The notes under the pieces were generated by a model that saw only the letters and a list, made by a program, of their open reading frames with translations, was not told the origin of the DNA and searched no databases. A stretch of 64,000 nt of DNA from Bradyrhizobium guangdongense (lineage in GTDB: Bacteria > Pseudomonadota > Alphaproteobacteria > Rhizobiales > Xanthobacteraceae): NCBI RefSeq assembly GCF_006483445.1, contig NZ_PPPT01000090.1, positions 24,103 through 88,102 of the forward strand, given 5' to 3'. The position numbers were made by a program, and so were the translations under genes. Numbering within the stretch: the first letter of the stretch is position 1; each line of letters opens with the position of its first letter. Shown here in pieces: positions 8,815 to 18,023 of the stretch.

Positions 8815-11193
8815 ATGCAAATTCCAGTCACTCTTGCTGTTGGTAGGCGTATTTTGTTCAAAGTGGTCCAGCCGCTTTCGCGCCTGCGCACAGCGTTGCC
8901 TGGAACGTTCCTGCTATTGTCCAGTGCTTTCCTGTTGACGGCGTGCATTGTCACGGCCGACCGCAACATCGAAGCCGACGCCCGGGACCCGCGCGCGCGG
9001 GACCTCACCGACAAGATCCAGTCGCTCGACCTCCAGCCCCGGCAACCCTTGGATGCAGGATCGGGTGGCATTGCCCAGCCCAAATCGTCGCGGCCGGCGA
9101 TCTATCTCGCCGACGGCACAACGCCGCAGGGCGCTGCACTTGCGGACCGCGAAGACGGTGGCAGCGGCTACGACCTCAATTTCGAGAACGCGCCCGTCGC
9201 GACGGTGGCAAAGGTCATCCTCGGTGACGTATTGAACCTCGGTTACACGATCGATCCCCGCGTCCAGGGTACCGTGACGCTGGCCTCGGTGCGGCCGGTT
9301 CCGAAAGCCGATGCGCTCTATGTGCTGGAGAACGCGCTGCGCATGTCCGGCGTGGCGCTGATCCGCGACCGCGGCAACAGCTACCGCCTGATCCCGGCGC
9401 CGGAGGCCGGCCCCGGCGGCATCGACCGCTCCGCCACCGCCGAAGCAGGCCAGGGCATCAGCGTGGTGCCGCTGCGCTACGTCTCGGCGCAAAACATCTT
9501 CAAGCTGCTCGACGCATTCGGCGTCAAGGCCGGCACCATGCGCCCCGACAATGCCCGCAACACGCTGATCGTCACCGGCAGCGGCACCGATCGCGCCGCC
9601 GCCATCGACACCATCCTGTCCTTCGACGCCGACTGGATGCGCGGCCAGTCGGTCGGCATCTTCCCGGTGCGCAATTCCTCACCCGAGCCGCTCATTTCCG
9701 AGATGGAAAAGATCATGGACTCCGGTGAAGGCGGCATGAGCCAGAGCGTGGTCAAGTTCCAGACGATTGCCCGGCTCAACTCCATCCTCGTGGTCAGCCA
9801 GAAGCCCGAATATCTCAAGCGCGCGCAGACCTGGATCGCGCGGCTCGACCGCTCCGACACCGAAGGTGTGAACCTGAAGTCCTATCCGCTGCGCTACGGC
9901 AACTCGAAAGTCGTCGTGTCGTTGCTCAACGACATGCTGCTGAGCCAGAGCAGCACGAGCTCGTCCACGCTCGACAGCGCACAGAGCCAGCTTGCGCCGG
10001 GCTCGGGCATCTCGACCACCAGCTCGGGCACCAATCCCGTGGCTGCGCTGAGTGCCTTGCCGACGGCGGGCGCGGGCGCGTCGACGCCGGTGACCGGCCC
10101 GCCCGGCTCGCAATTGAATACCCGCGCGGCGCCCGCGGCGGCCACGCCCCAGGGCCAGGACACCACGCTCGGCGGCGCGCAGGGCGGCGGCACCAGATCC
10201 GGCGGCAACGGCATCCTGCAGAACGTGCGGATCACAGCCGACGTCACCAACAACGCGGTGCTGGTCTATGCCAACATGGAATCGCAACGCATCATCGAGC
10301 AGACGATCCGGCAGATCGACCGCCCGCAGCGCCAGATCGCGATCGAGGCGACCATCGCCGAGGTGACGCTGAACGACCAGTTGAACTACGGCGTGCAATT
10401 CTTCCTCGCCAGCAAGAAGGGCTCGATCTCCAACACCATTTCCGGCGTCAGCAATTCGTCGACGATCGGCAGCAACGTCGACGGGCAGGACAACGCCGTC
10501 AACGCCGCCGCCGGCGCGCTGCTTGGACGCGTGCTGCCCGGCTTCAATTTCCTGATCGGGGCGGAAAATTCGCCACGGGTCGTGCTCGATGCGCTGCATA
10601 ACGTCACCAACGTCAAGGTGCTGTCGAACCCGTCGCTGGTCGTCTTGGATAACCAGCCGGCGACGTTGCAGGTCGGCGACCAGGTGCCGTTCTCGACGGG
10701 CACCGCGACGGTGCTGACCGCCAACAACACCGTCGTCAACACCATCGACTACAAGAACACCGGCATCATCCTGCGCGTGCTGCCGCGCGCCAATGCCAAC
10801 GGGAACGTCGTGCTCGACATCGAGCAGGAGATCTCGAGCGTGGCAGCGGGCAGCGCCGGCTCGCTGACGCCGACGATCTCGCAGCGCCGGGTCAAGAGCT
10901 CGATCGCGGTGACCAGCGGCCAGACCGTGCTGCTCGCCGGCCTGATCAGCGAGACCGAGAACAAGCAGCGCCAGGGCCTGCCGATCCTCGATTCCATTCC
11001 GGGCGTCGGCGACGCCTTCTCGCACCAGGGCACGGGGCGCAGCCGTACCGAGCTGATCCTCTTCATCCGTCCGACCGTCATGCGCGACGGCGTCGATGCG
11101 CATGTCATCGCCGAGGAGATGCGCAGCAAGATGAACGGCCGCCTGGTCGGCACCAGCAATCCCGTGGTCGTCGTGCCCAAGGCGACGCGCTGA
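8815..11193 (+). CDS. gspD: Type II secretion system secretin GspD
   Basis: 792 residues from the ATG at 8815 (MQIPVTLAVG), which has AGGG 5 bases upstream. An ATG at 8803 is also in frame. A long N-terminus ends in a lipobox (FLLTAC), so it is probably a lipoprotein secretin. N0 (from YDLNFENAPVATVAK), N1 and N2 domains follow, then a low-complexity Ser/Gly/Thr/Pro/Ala linker at about residues 376-466, an N3 domain and the secretin core, including VPFSTG and the C-terminal ELILFIRPTVM. It forms the outer-membrane channel. It is transcribed apart from the other gsp genes, with the prepilin peptidase immediately downstream. Confidence 0.95.
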   Translation: MQIPVTLAVGRRILFKVVQPLSRLRTALPGTFLLLSSAFLLTACIVTADRNIEADARDPRARDLTDKIQSLDLQPRQPLDAGSGGIAQPKSSRPAIYLADGTTPQGAALADREDGGSGYDLNFENAPVATVAKVILGDVLNLGYTIDPRVQGTVTLASVRPVPKADALYVLENALRMSGVALIRDRGNSYRLIPAPEAGPGGIDRSATAEAGQGISVVPLRYVSAQNIFKLLDAFGVKAGTMRPDNARNTLIVTGSGTDRAAAIDTILSFDADWMRGQSVGIFPVRNSSPEPLISEMEKIMDSGEGGMSQSVVKFQTIARLNSILVVSQKPEYLKRAQTWIARLDRSDTEGVNLKSYPLRYGNSKVVVSLLNDMLLSQSSTSSSTLDSAQSQLAPGSGISTTSSGTNPVAALSALPTAGAGASTPVTGPPGSQLNTRAAPAAATPQGQDTTLGGAQGGGTRSGGNGILQNVRITADVTNNAVLVYANMESQRIIEQTIRQIDRPQRQIAIEATIAEVTLNDQLNYGVQFFLASKKGSISNTISGVSNSSTIGSNVDGQDNAVNAAAGALLGRVLPGFNFLIGAENSPRVVLDALHNVTNVKVLSNPSLVVLDNQPATLQVGDQVPFSTGTATVLTANNTVVNTIDYKNTGIILRVLPRANANGNVVLDIEQEISSVAAGSAGSLTPTISQRRVKSSIAVTSGQTVLLAGLISETENKQRQGLPILDSIPGVGDAFSHQGTGRSRTELILFIRPTVMRDGVDAHVIAEEMRSKMNGRLVGTSNPVVVVPKATR

Positions 11194-11198
11194 CGGAC

Positions 11199-11819
11199 GT
11201 GACCGACGAGCAGGCCGCCTTGGCGCAACGCCTGGCGCAAGGCCTCGCGCCTGTCCTCAGCCTCGTCCTGTGTGCCGGTGTTGCCGCCAGCCTGTTCGCC
11301 GCCCCCGGCGTAGAGGGCCTTCTGGGCGCGTTTCTGGCGGCCCTGATGCTGGCCATCGCCACGACCGATGCGCGCAGCTATCGCATCCCGAACGAGCTCA
11401 CTGCCGCGGCCTTTGCCCTCGCCTTGCTCCGGGCCTTGGCGATCGGCCCGGAACCGGGTGCGGAGGCCGTGCTCTGGACGGCGTTACGGGCTCTTGCCGT
11501 GGCCCTGCCGTTGCTCGCCCTGATGATGCTCTACCGGCGCTGGCGCGGCCGTGACGGGCTCGGGCTCGGCGATATCAAGCTCGCGGCGGTCGCCGGCGCC
11601 TGGCTCGATCTCGTGACCGTGGCGGTCGTGATCGAACTGGCGGCGCTGGCGGCGATATCAGCCTATGTTCTCAATGCTGCACTGCAAAGAAAGCCACTCA
11701 GCGCGACCGCCTTTTTACCCTTCGGCCTGTTCCTGGCGCCGGCGATCTGGCTCGGCTGGCTGGGCGAGAACATGGCCGCAGGCTGGGTCGTCGACTGGCT
11801 TTCACTCTGGTTCCATTAA
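11199..11819 (+). CDS. Prepilin peptidase, A24 family (short GspO-like)
   Basis: 206 residues from a GTG six bases after the gspD stop. It is polytopic, with at least five hydrophobic segments. The two catalytic aspartates of A24 aspartyl proteases are visible, in TTDARSYRIPN and in GLGLGDIKLAAVAG (GxGD motif). It lacks the N-terminal cysteine-containing methylase domain of full-length GspO/PilD, so it is CpaA/TadV-sized. By position it should process the pseudopilins encoded on the opposite strand. The stop overlaps that of the convergent Sel1 gene on a shared TTAA. Confidence 0.9.
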   Translation: MTDEQAALAQRLAQGLAPVLSLVLCAGVAASLFAAPGVEGLLGAFLAALMLAIATTDARSYRIPNELTAAAFALALLRALAIGPEPGAEAVLWTALRALAVALPLLALMMLYRRWRGRDGLGLGDIKLAAVAGAWLDLVTVAVVIELAALAAISAYVLNAALQRKPLSATAFLPFGLFLAPAIWLGWLGENMAAGWVVDWLSLWFH

Positions 11820-12391
11820 TGCTCGCGGCTCGGCGCCCATTGCAGGGCCCGCAGGCGCGCTTCGGCGAGTTCGGCGCGCGTCATCTTGGTGGTGACGGCA
11901 TCGCGGATCCTGGCCCGCGCCTCGCGCGCCCGCGGCGGCGCCCCCGCGGTCGCCAGATTGAGCCATTTGGAGGCTTCGATGATGTCGCGCGGCACGCCCT
12001 GCCCGCGATCATAGAGCAGCCCCAGCGAATATTGCGCGAGGCTGTCGCCCTGCTCCGCCGCGCGCCGGTACCACATCGCGGCTTCGGTATAATTCTGCGG
12101 CACGCCGCGACCGGTCTCGAACATGAAGCCCAAATGCGACTGCGCGGTCGCATTGCCCCGCTCGGCCAGCGGGATGAAAACGCGCGAGGCCGTCACATAA
12201 TCCTGGCGCTTGAAGGCGGCGACACCCTGACTGAGGGATTGCGCGAAGGCCTGCCCGCCCGAGAGCAGGAAGAGCGCGACGAGTGCCGCAACGACATAGC
12301 CCCTCGAGTGGCTACACGATTCTTGCTTGGACGCGCCTTCTTGACGCGAACCGATACCCACCTCGCTTGAAAACGCCCTGGACGCCAACAA
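11816..12391 (-). CDS. Sel1-repeat (TPR-like) exported protein
   Basis: 191 residues. A hydrophobic stretch (YVVAALVALFLLSGGQAFAQ) ending in AFAQ looks like a signal peptide or N-terminal anchor. Two or three Sel1-like repeats follow (AQSHLGFMFETGRGVPQNY, AQYSLGLLYDRGQGVPRDI). The start is uncertain: the frame opens with TTG at 12391 and a GTG at 12361 is closer to the signal segment. Sel1 repeats mediate protein-protein contacts. No specific partner is evident. Confidence 0.75.
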   Translation of the reverse strand: MLASRAFSSEVGIGSRQEGASKQESCSHSRGYVVAALVALFLLSGGQAFAQSLSQGVAAFKRQDYVTASRVFIPLAERGNATAQSHLGFMFETGRGVPQNYTEAAMWYRRAAEQGDSLAQYSLGLLYDRGQGVPRDIIEASKWLNLATAGAPPRAREARARIRDAVTTKMTRAELAEARLRALQWAPSREH

Positions 12392-12497
12392 GACCCCGCT
12401 CCGCGCGATCGGCCGCTATCCGTGCCGATCCCTGTTCATTCCCGATGGCCCGCACGGTAGTCGCGGCGCGCGGGAAAATCCATAGCGCGGCAAAGGC

Positions 12498-12530
12498 AAA
12501 GCCCCGGGGTGATTGCGCCCCCGGGGCTTT
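12498..12530 (-). terminator. Rho-independent-type hairpin
   Basis: Twelve-base inverted arms, AAAGCCCCGGGG and CCCCGGGGCTTT, surround a 9-base loop. It lies 56 bases beyond the stop of the leftward beta-helix gene (12586) and would also shield the Sel1 gene. The T run is short. Confidence 0.7.
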
Positions 12531-12585
12531 CGTTCCTTGCTCGTTTCGTCGCGCTACCGCTTGCGGCGACGGGAGCGCTGTCAGG

Positions 12586-13524
12586 TCACTGCTGGCCGTG
12601 ATCGGTCGAAGCCGCACCGACCGTCGGGGCCGTACCGGCCGCAGTGTTGCCGAAGATGCGGTTGTTGCCGAACGAGGTAGTCGCGCCGGTGATCCCGGTA
12701 TTGTTGAAGGAGATGTTGGTGTTCGAGATCGTCATCGTGCCGCTGTTCTGCAGGCCGGTCGCATTCTGTGACACCGTCGTGTCGTCAACCCCGATCTGAC
12801 CGCCGGAATCCGACTCGATGCCGGCGGATGTGTTGCCGGACATGACCGAGCGGCTGATGCTGACGCGGTTGCCGGTTCCGACCGCCACGCCAAAACCGTT
12901 GTTGATCGAGTGGGTGTTCTCGATCGAGGCGTTGTTGGTGGCCGCTCCGGCGACGCCGATGCCGGCGCCGCTGTTGTTCCGGATCACGGAGTTGCGGATG
13001 AACAGCTTGCCGCCGGTGCTTCGTGTATCCGAGATGCCCTGCAGCGAGAAGTCGCTGATGACTGTGTCCTCCACCATCACGACGGCGGCCTGCAGGATGC
13101 TGATTCCACGCAGACCCGTGCGCGTGCCGACCGCTCCGGAAGCACCGGTGCCGTTGATGCTGAGGCCGCGCAGCCGCACCACGCGGAACGGGTCGTTGGC
13201 GTTCACGGCGATGTTGATGATGATGCCATTGGTGCCGCTGGCAAGGACGGAGCCTAGCGTACCGAGGCAGTCGATGGTGATGGATTTGGTGATGGTCACG
13301 GCGCCGTAGCCGCCCGGATCGAGGCAATCGATCTCGCCGTTGATGAAGGTCTTCGAGATCGCGCCGGCAAAGGTCCTGCACGGCGCGGTGCGGCTGCAGG
13401 GATCGGCGTCATTGCCGACACCGGAGACGAAGGTTCGCGTGGCCTGTGCGTGCGCAGGCATCGAGACCGCGAAAAATGCGAGCGCCGTTCCCACGACGAC
13501 TGCCAATTTGGTGGTGATGGACAT
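12586..13524 (-). CDS. Secreted right-handed beta-helix protein, copy 1
   Basis: 312 residues from the ATG at 13524 (MSITTKLAVVVG). The frame extends upstream without a plausible start. A Sec signal peptide ends at MPAHAQ/A. The mature protein starts ATRTFVSGVGNDADPCSRTAPC, has an N-terminal cap with six cysteines that may pair, then Asn/Gly/Ser-rich rungs of a parallel beta-helix (NSGAGIGV, NNGFGVAVG, SGNTSAGIES, NNTGITG). It is a clear paralogue of the 15704-16603 gene. The fold occurs in polysaccharide lyases and adhesins, but no catalytic motif was recognised. It lies next to the T2SS, which exports Sec-delivered folded proteins. Confidence 0.85.
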   Translation of the reverse strand: MSITTKLAVVVGTALAFFAVSMPAHAQATRTFVSGVGNDADPCSRTAPCRTFAGAISKTFINGEIDCLDPGGYGAVTITKSITIDCLGTLGSVLASGTNGIIINIAVNANDPFRVVRLRGLSINGTGASGAVGTRTGLRGISILQAAVVMVEDTVISDFSLQGISDTRSTGGKLFIRNSVIRNNSGAGIGVAGAATNNASIENTHSINNGFGVAVGTGNRVSISRSVMSGNTSAGIESDSGGQIGVDDTTVSQNATGLQNSGTMTISNTNISFNNTGITGATTSFGNNRIFGNTAAGTAPTVGAASTDHGQQ

Positions 13525-13791
13525 GCTCAATTCCCGTGAGGTTGAAAAGGGGTTTTGCGAACGCGTGAGGTTCGAACGGGTCAGCGCAGGCCTCGACCGG
13601 CAAGAACTGACCGGACAGACCGCAGGCGACCCCGCGGCCACGAGCGGGCCGTGAGGACAGTTAAGTGCCTCGTCGAAGTGCCTTGGGAATTAGTCGCAAC
13701 CAGAACGAGTTCGGTTCTCGTTCCGCGTCAACTCGCCGCAATATTATATAACATGGCGCAACAACCTCAGGCGGCGGCGCAGCAAGCCGCG

Positions 13792-14703
13792 CTAGATCGC
13801 CCGTCCGACGACGACCCGGCTGCCGCCGGCGGGCCAGCGCAGGCCAGCGAGCGTCATGCGCACTTCTGCACGCAGCACCGCAGTGAACAGACCATTGACG
13901 CGCGGATCGAGCGTGAATTCGCGCTCGACCTCCTCATCGCTGGTCTTGCCGCGGCCTTTCAGACGACTTGCGACCATCAACGGCAGTAGCAATGACGTAT
14001 AGGAGCTCGAGAACAGCACCTCGAAGCCGTTGCGGCGCATCTTCTCCTCGAGCTCGCCGCGGCGATAGCGCCGCTCGTGATAGGCGATCTCGTCGGCGCG
14101 GCTCCACAGCCAGGGATGCTGGGGAACCGCAACGATGATGCCGCCGCCATCCACGGTCGCGGCGCGCATCCCGCGCAGCACGCCCTCGTCGTCGGCGATA
14201 TGCTCGATCACGTCGAATGCGCCGGTCAGGTCGAACGCATTGCGCGCCGGAATGTGGCGCGCGTCCATCTGCACGAATTCGACGTCCGGGAGGCGCGTGC
14301 GGGCAAAGGCGAGCCCGGATGGATGCAATTCCGATCCCACCAGCCGCTGCCATTGGCGCGATTGCGCGAAGGCGCGCAGCACGACGCCGTTGCCGCAGCC
14401 GACCTCCAGGAAGCGGCGCGCCTCGGGAAAGAAGCGATTGGCAAGGCCGACCAGCAGGTCGTTGCGCGCGACGAACCAGAAATGCTCGGCCTCGACCTTC
14501 GCAAGCGCCTCGAAACCGCGCGGATCCATGCCGCTGATCGTATCGGCAAGCTCGGGCGCGAACATCGGAATGCCGTCGCGTGCCGCGACGGGCTGCGCGC
14601 AGGTCGGGCAGCGCCAGCCGACCGGCCAGATCGGTTCGCGGTCGCCGATGTCCTGTTCGGCGTCGCAGGCGGGGCAGCAGCGCGCTGGGATCGGACCGGT
14701 CAT
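13792..14703 (-). CDS. SAM-dependent methyltransferase with N-terminal zinc ribbon
   Basis: 303 residues from the ATG at 14703. The N-terminus has two CxxC pairs (CCPACD, CPTC) forming a zinc ribbon, typical of methyltransferases in glycan clusters. The class I Rossmann core follows: motif I LEVGCGNGVVLRAF (about residue 100), acidic post-I (VGSELHP) and motif IV around GAFDVIEHIADDEGVL. The target is unknown. It is divergent from the WbqC gene and lies between the two beta-helix genes, which suggests a role in surface-polysaccharide assembly. Confidence 0.85.
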   Translation of the reverse strand: MTGPIPARCCPACDAEQDIGDREPIWPVGWRCPTCAQPVAARDGIPMFAPELADTISGMDPRGFEALAKVEAEHFWFVARNDLLVGLANRFFPEARRFLEVGCGNGVVLRAFAQSRQWQRLVGSELHPSGLAFARTRLPDVEFVQMDARHIPARNAFDLTGAFDVIEHIADDEGVLRGMRAATVDGGGIIVAVPQHPWLWSRADEIAYHERRYRRGELEEKMRRNGFEVLFSSSYTSLLLPLMVASRLKGRGKTSDEEVEREFTLDPRVNGLFTAVLRAEVRMTLAGLRWPAGGSRVVVGRAI

Positions 14704-14888
14704 GCCGAACCTGTACTGGCCGTGGGGCCGGCATGATCGATGATAAGGCGTGAATTCATCGCGAAGTCCCTGTAAACACGGCCCTGACGGCAGACCGGAC
14801 AAGGGCCTCGCCGGCAAACTGTTCGGATCATCCACGCGCGTCAAGCCCCACCCACGGCGCGTCATCTCCCGCCCCTGAAGTCACACCC

Positions 14889-15584
14889 GTGCGAATCTCG
14901 ATCATCCAGTCCTGCTACATCCCCTGGAAGGGTTTTTTCGACCTGATCGGGCAGTGCGACGAATACGTGATCTTCGATCGCATGCAATATGTGAAGCGGC
15001 ACTGGCACAACCGTAACCGGATCAAGACCGCCAATGGCGTCGAATGGCTGACCATTCCCGTCGTGACCAAGGGACGGTTCGATCAGCCGATCGACGAGGT
15101 CGAGATCGAAAAGCCCTGGGCCGAAAAGCACTGGCGAACGCTGGAACTCGCCTATCGCCGCGCTCCGTTCTTCGAGAATTTCGCGCCGACGTTCCGCGCC
15201 TGGTACCAGCGCGCGGACAAGGAGAAGCGACTCACTGACGTCAACGAGCTGTTCACGCGCGAGATCGCGGGCCTGCTCGGGCTGAAGACGCGAATCGTCA
15301 GGGACACGGCCTATCCCGCTGATGGCGTCAAGACCGCGCGGCTGTTAGCGATCGCGCAGGCCGCCGGCGCCGATCACTATCTCAGTGGTCCCTCCGCACG
15401 CGCCTATTTCGACGACGCCTTGTTCGCGGCCGCCGGCATCGAAGCAGAGTGGATGAGCTACCAGGGCTACCCCGACTATCCACAGCTTCATGGCGACTTC
15501 GAGCATGCGGTCAGCGTGCTGGACCTGCTGTTCAATACCGGCCCCGAGGCGGCGCGCCTGATACACCGGACAGCTCAAGGCTGA
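14889..15584 (+). CDS. WbqC-family protein
   Basis: 231 residues from a GTG at 14889. The N-terminus SIIQSCYIPWKGFFDLI, then DEYVIFDRMQYVKRHWHNRN, is diagnostic of the WbqC family (QPxYxPWxGYFd...fDdvQy.k..w.NRN). These proteins recur in O-antigen and capsule clusters and are thought to act in synthesis of N-acylated nucleotide sugars. The precise reaction is not settled. It precedes the decoration operon at 17-24.5 kb, though the beta-helix gene lies in between. Confidence 0.88.
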   Translation: MRISIIQSCYIPWKGFFDLIGQCDEYVIFDRMQYVKRHWHNRNRIKTANGVEWLTIPVVTKGRFDQPIDEVEIEKPWAEKHWRTLELAYRRAPFFENFAPTFRAWYQRADKEKRLTDVNELFTREIAGLLGLKTRIVRDTAYPADGVKTARLLAIAQAAGADHYLSGPSARAYFDDALFAAAGIEAEWMSYQGYPDYPQLHGDFEHAVSVLDLLFNTGPEAARLIHRTAQG

Positions 15585-15612
15585 AATCGCCGACAAGTCC
15601 GCGCCCGAAACG

Positions 15613-15652
15613 AAAAAAAATCCCGGGGCGATGTCCCGGGATTTTGATTTTT
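15613..15652. terminator. Bidirectional terminator
   Basis: The inverted repeat AAAATCCCGGG / CCCGGGATTTT has a 7-base loop, flanked by an A run on the left and a T-rich run on the right. It sits between the convergent WbqC gene and beta-helix gene and can end transcription from both sides. Confidence 0.88.
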
Positions 15653-15703
15653 GTGCCTGCGCGATCTGTGACTCACGCGACAGATCGCGGGAACGACAAG
15701 CGC

Positions 15704-16603
15704 TTACTGCTCGCCGAGATTGCTGACCGCGCCGCCGGCCCCCGTGACCGTACCGCCGAGCGAGGTATTTCCGAGCATCCGGTTGTTGCCGAAGCTGATG
15801 ACGGTCCCCGAGATGCCGGTGGTGTTGAACGACAGGTCGGAGTTCGACAGGCGGATGGTGCTGGTCGTCTGCACACCCGTGCCGTTTCCGGTGATCGCAC
15901 TGCTGTCGATGTTGATCGAACCGCCCGGATCGGCTTCGGCACCGGTGGTGTTGCCTGACATTACGGAGCGCGTGACCATGGCGTTGTTACCGGTTGCGGC
16001 CGCGATTCCGAACAGATTGTTCACGAGGTGGCTATTCTCGACAACTACCCGGTTGGGATTGGCCCCGCCGAGGCCGATGCCCGTGGACGCATTGTGGCTG
16101 ACAACGGTATTGCGAACGAACAGCTTGGTGTTGCCGGCCGTGCGCGCGTCGCTGATGCCCTGCTGCGAGAATTGCGAAACCACGCAGTTCTCGATCGAAA
16201 CCACCGCCGCGGCGAAGATCTTGATGCCGACCAGACCGGCGTTGACGCCCTGAACGCGGATATTGCGGAGAATGATCCTGTCGGCCGCCCCGGCATTGAT
16301 GTTGATGCCGTTGGTTCCGGATACCAGCACCGAGGCAGCAATCTCGCTGCAATCGATCGTGATCGACTTGGTGATGGTCACGCCGCCGAAGCCACCGGGA
16401 TCGAGGCAGTTGATCTCGCCGGCCGCGGCCGTCTTGGAGATCGCACCTGCGAAAGTCTTGCATGGCGCCGTGCGGCTGCACGGGTTGGCGTCGTCGCCCA
16501 CGCCCGACACCCAGGTACGCGTCGCCTGGGCTTGAGCCGGGGCCGACGCAAGGAACGGCACGAATAGGCCGAGCGCAATTGTGAATAAGGCTAAACGGCG
16601 CAT
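15704..16603 (-). CDS. Secreted right-handed beta-helix protein, copy 2
   Basis: 299 residues from the ATG at 16603, with a strong AGGAGG site upstream. A Sec signal peptide (MRRLALFTIALGLFVPFLAS...) ends at AQA/Q. The mature start ATRTWVSGVGDDANPCSRTAPC is nearly identical to the 12586-13524 protein, and the Cys-containing cap (INCLDPGGFGGVTITKSI) is shared. Beta-helix rungs follow (SIENCVVSQFSQQGIS, NASTGIGLGG, SGNTTGAEADPG). No enzymatic motif was recognised. It is probably a secreted or surface protein and a candidate T2SS substrate by proximity. Confidence 0.85.
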   Translation of the reverse strand: MRRLALFTIALGLFVPFLASAPAQAQATRTWVSGVGDDANPCSRTAPCKTFAGAISKTAAAGEINCLDPGGFGGVTITKSITIDCSEIAASVLVSGTNGININAGAADRIILRNIRVQGVNAGLVGIKIFAAAVVSIENCVVSQFSQQGISDARTAGNTKLFVRNTVVSHNASTGIGLGGANPNRVVVENSHLVNNLFGIAAATGNNAMVTRSVMSGNTTGAEADPGGSINIDSSAITGNGTGVQTTSTIRLSNSDLSFNTTGISGTVISFGNNRMLGNTSLGGTVTGAGGAVSNLGEQ

Positions 16604-17060
16604 AATGAACCCTCCTTTTGGCCGGGATTTCTTCCCAGCCTTCTGAAATGAATGCAGTATTCGTCCATCCCGGAACTGCCCCCCGGCGTCAGTCAGCCCG
16701 CACTCTCGAGAACGAGACCGGTTCGCGATCGCCTCCTGAGATCGCAATCCGTCGGTGCTTGCCAAAGCGACCGGTTACGCAAACAACAAAATTTCAGAAG
16801 TAGATCAAGCCGAGCTAGCAAATTTCTGTCGGAAAGACGGGACCGCACCCGGTTAATATGTCCCGGGAATACGACACTGGTTCAAAGCCGGTGCACTTTT
16901 GTCGGCGGTTTCCCAGAAGTTGATTCGCGGCCTTGGCGCGTTTGCGCCACCCGCTCACTTGCCGTATGAAGGGCGCGACCCGGCGGCAGTCCCGTGACAG
17001 CCGCCTAAGATATTGCAAGTCCACGGCGTTTACCGATCGCCGGCGGTTCCACAAGAGACC
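16604..17060. other. Intergenic region between divergent genes
   Basis: 457 bases with no convincing ORF. It must hold the promoter of the leftward beta-helix gene and that of the rightward decoration operon. A short hairpin, TGGCGC/GCGCCA, lies at 16934-16949. No recognised riboswitch or tRNA. Confidence 0.6.
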
Positions 17061-17279
17061 ATGATGCAGGCGAATGAGTTGATCGCGGAAGTGCTCCGAA
17101 GCAATGTTCCAATTCCCACCGGCGACACCCCCCTTGCGGAACTCGAGGGCTGGGATTCGCTCAAGGGCGTGCGGCTCGTGCTGAGGCTCGAGGAAATCGT
17201 CGGCAGGGAACTTTCCGAGGACGATATCGAGCGGCTCCAGTCGGTCAGCGACGTCGAGCGGCTATTGAAGGCCGTTTGA
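17061..17279 (+). CDS. Acyl/peptidyl carrier protein
   Basis: 72 residues from the ATG at 17061 (a second ATG at 17064). The carrier motif GWDSLKGVRLVLRLEE places the phosphopantetheine-accepting Ser at residue 33. The protein is acidic and has the four-helix ACP pattern. It is the first gene of an operon, followed three bases later by an SDR and then an adenylating enzyme. This is the same pairing as DltC with DltA or a stand-alone PCP with an A domain, so it should carry the acyl or aminoacyl group that the operon makes. Confidence 0.88.
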   Translation: MMQANELIAEVLRSNVPIPTGDTPLAELEGWDSLKGVRLVLRLEEIVGRELSEDDIERLQSVSDVERLLKAV

Positions 17280-17282
17280 GCC

Positions 17283-18023
17283 ATGGCGCCGACCGAGGAT
17301 CGCTGGGTCATCGTCTCGGGCGCCGGGGGTGCTCTGGGGCGCGGTCTCGTCTCGCATTTCGCGGGCAAAGGCCATCCGGTTCTGGCGCTGGATCGCGCGA
17401 TCGACAGCGGGACGACGCAGCACCCGCAAACCGTGATCCGCTCGCTCGACCTGACGGATGAGGCCGAGCTCCGCAAGGCTCTGACGGAATGCATTCCCGC
17501 CACTGCCTCGATCGCGCTCCTGGTCAACGCGGTCGGCCTGATCTGGAACGAGCCCACGCTCAGCTTCAAGGGTGCGAAGCTCGTGACCCACGGCCTTCAG
17601 TCCTGGCGCAACGTGATCGAGGCCAATCTGACCGCGCCGTTCGTTGTCGCAGCCCAGGTCGCCGCGCGGATGGCGCGGCGCGGCGGCGGCAGCATCGTGA
17701 ACTTCTCCTCGATCGCCAGTGACGGAAACGCGGGCCAGGCCGCCTACAGCGCCGCCAAGGCCGGCATCGAGGGATTGACGAAGACCATGGCGATCGAGCT
17801 CGGCCCGCTCGGCGTGCGCGTCAACGCGCTGGCGCTCGGTTTCATCGATGTCGCGACCACGCGCGAGGCGGTCGCCGACGAGCGCCTCCAGGGTTATGCA
17901 CAGAAGACACCGGTCGGCCGCCTCGGGCAGCTCGACGACATCGTCAGCGCCATCGAGTTCCTCGCGGCCAACGGTTTTGCCAACGGCACGGTCGTGAAGC
18001 TCGACGGAGGCTTGCGTCTCTGA
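17283..18023 (+). CDS. Short-chain dehydrogenase/reductase (FabG-like)
   Basis: 246 residues. The N-terminal Rossmann motif is VSGAGGALGRGL (TGxxxGxG type). The catalytic triad appears as NFSSIAS, then AAYSAAKAGIEGLT (YxxxK), with the NAVGLIWN active-site Asn region. It resembles 3-oxoacyl-ACP reductases, and its position beside the carrier protein suggests it reduces a carrier-bound or sugar-derived keto group. The stop overlaps the ligase start (TGATG). Confidence 0.9.
   Translation: MAPTEDRWVIVSGAGGALGRGLVSHFAGKGHPVLALDRAIDSGTTQHPQTVIRSLDLTDEAELRKALTECIPATASIALLVNAVGLIWNEPTLSFKGAKLVTHGLQSWRNVIEANLTAPFVVAAQVAARMARRGGGSIVNFSSIASDGNAGQAAYSAAKAGIEGLTKTMAIELGPLGVRVNALALGFIDVATTREAVADERLQGYAQKTPVGRLGQLDDIVSAIEFLAANGFANGTVVKLDGGLRL

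Noticed and set aside
13555..13989. 144-residue plus-strand frame between the beta-helix and methyltransferase genes
   Set aside because: It overlaps the methyltransferase antisense for half its length, has no RBS and reads as an Arg/Thr/Gln-rich translation without family character.
16870..16995. GGTTCAAAGCC resembling a tRNA T-loop, and a GC-rich stretch resembling part of a cobalamin riboswitch
   Set aside because: No matching acceptor, D or anticodon arms could be drawn, and the riboswitch core motifs are absent.
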